A DNA stretch of 34,594 nucleotides from Candidatus Methanoperedentaceae archaeon HGW-Methanoperedenaceae-1 (GTDB lineage: Archaea; Halobacteriota; Methanosarcinia; Methanosarcinales; Methanoperedenaceae): the NCBI GenBank assembly GCA_002839545.1, contig PGYG01000011.1, positions 1 to 34,594 of the forward strand, in the 5' to 3' direction. Below are positions 33,812 through 34,594 of this stretch, one piece after another. How positions within the stretch are numbered: the first letter of the stretch is position 1; each line of letters opens with the position of its first letter. The position numbers and the translations under genes were made by a program. Under the pieces are notes generated by a model. That model ran no database searches. It saw nothing but the letters and a program-made list of their open reading frames with translations, and was not told the DNA's origin.

Positions 33812-34594
33812 TTACACAAGCTCATCCATAAGCGCGCTTATATCAATATCACCAATATGCTGTTTCACAAGCGGCGCATCCTTTAACTGGGGAAGCTCAT
33901 CCTCGTATGTTGGCTCAGATACCTTATAGAATACTCCAATCGGTATGCGCTCACCCCATTCATGCGCCTTACTGAAAGCCGCCTGTTTATCCGAGGTATC
34001 ATGCCCGCCAGCCTGGAGGTCATAGACCCGCTGCTTATACCATTCGTATGTGTTGATACGGTTAAAACTCACACACGGCTGGAATACATCAACCAGCGAA
34101 AATCCCCTGTGTTTGACAGCGTCAACAATCGTTTTCCTGAGATGCTCGACATCTCCGGCAAAAGTCCTTGACACAAATGTTGCGCCTGATGAAAGCGCAA
34201 GTGAAATCGGGTTTACGGGAACTTCAATCACGCCTGACGGGGTGGATTTTGTTTTCATTCCTTTCTCGCTTGTGGGCGATGTCTGTCCTGTGGTAAGCCC
34301 GTAAATCATGTTATTGTGAACGATATATGTCATGTCAATGTTCCTTCGCATGGCATGTATGAAATGGCACATCCCGATACCATACCCGTCACCGTCACCC
34401 CCGACTGCAAACACGGTCAGCTCATGATTTGCGAGTTTTACAGCAGCAGCCACTGGCAGGGCTCTCCCGTGTATCCCGTGAAGCCCGTATGTCCTGACCC
34501 AGTGCGGCACCTTGCCTGAACACCCGATTCCTGAGATTATGGCTGTATTCTCAGGCGCAATTCCAAGTTCGATAATTGCTTTCTTGAGCGCAAG
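33812..34594 (-). CDS. 2-oxoacid:ferredoxin oxidoreductase beta subunit (partial, 5' end beyond window)
   Basis: The thiamine-pyrophosphate-binding subunit of a pyruvate- or 2-oxoglutarate-type ferredoxin oxidoreductase, which interconverts 2-oxoacids and acyl-CoA plus CO2 with reduced ferredoxin. The frame is open from the last base of the window, so the N-terminus is missing; about 260 residues are visible. Landmarks are GIGCSGKVPHWV, YGLHGIHGRALPVAAAVKLA, the TPP/magnesium motif GGDGDGYGIGMCHFIHAMRRN and YIVHNNMIYGLTTGQTSPTS. GTG at 34510 is internal, not a start: 28 conserved-looking codons precede it. The alpha subunit is expected beyond the right edge. Substrate preference cannot be decided from this subunit. 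Confidence 0.93.
   Translation of the reverse strand, partial: LALKKAIIELGIAPENTAIISGIGCSGKVPHWVRTYGLHGIHGRALPVAAAVKLANHELTVFAVGGDGDGYGIGMCHFIHAMRRNIDMTYIVHNNMIYGLTTGQTSPTSEKGMKTKSTPSGVIEVPVNPISLALSSGATFVSRTFAGDVEHLRKTIVDAVKHRGFSLVDVFQPCVSFNRINTYEWYKQRVYDLQAGGHDTSDKQAAFSKAHEWGERIPIGVFYKVSEPTYEDELPQLKDAPLVKQHIGDIDISALMDELV

Overview
The window looks like a chromosomal segment of a methanogen- or ANME-type euryarchaeon, most plausibly Methanosarcinales and possibly the Methanoperedens lineage; this placement is inferred from gene content, not from a search. Archaeal markers are FEN-1 with a C-terminal PCNA-binding box, archaeal tRNA G10 dimethyltransferase, PurP, CofC (coenzyme F420 synthesis), archaeal-type lumazine synthase, DUF366 and DUF5714 proteins, and a KorB/PorB-type ferredoxin oxidoreductase subunit. 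Promoters also look archaeal: AT-rich TATA boxes often lie 23-28 bases before a start codon, implying leaderless mRNAs. No gene-free stretch exceeds about 250 bases, and I saw no rRNA, CRISPR array, transposase or prophage.

Left part (1-8.3 kb). A YHS protein, tRNA-Arg(TCG) and a SAM hydrolase precede the most striking content: queA and a bacterial-type tgt in one operon, convergent with queH. Together they encode the three steps from preQ1 to queuosine in tRNA, a bacterial pathway, although archaea normally make archaeosine. A near-perfect 32-bp palindrome precedes queA. Next comes a secreted coiled-coil/beta-repeat protein with a small lipoprotein, divergent from a membrane-anchored winged-helix regulator. 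The tRNA modification genes trm-G10 and truA follow.

Middle (8.3-20.9 kb). This holds malate dehydrogenase; a TrmO-like/fen/nitroreductase operon; ilvD; an orphan sensor histidine kinase; a DUF5714-purP-COG2509 dehydrogenase run; a UPF0175/PIN toxin-antitoxin pair with a palindromic operator; pdxS; and a ZIP metal transporter whose TATA box sits inside an inverted repeat.

Right part (21-34.6 kb). A Fic AMP-transferase lies immediately downstream of cofC. Then come a long NosD-like beta-helix surface protein with an anomalous start, an Lrp-like regulator with a shortened helix-turn-helix joined to an aminotransferase, a six-helix membrane protein, DUF366, a NapH-like iron-sulfur membrane protein, a full-length purH that appears to start with CTG, ribH, a second aminotransferase, an acylphosphatase fused to a heptad-repeat coiled coil, and a 2-oxoacid:ferredoxin oxidoreductase beta subunit cut by the window edge.

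Most of the region is housekeeping cofactor, purine, amino-acid and tRNA metabolism. The accessory interest lies in the queuosine cassette, several compact operators, the surface-protein loci and two genes with non-standard starts.
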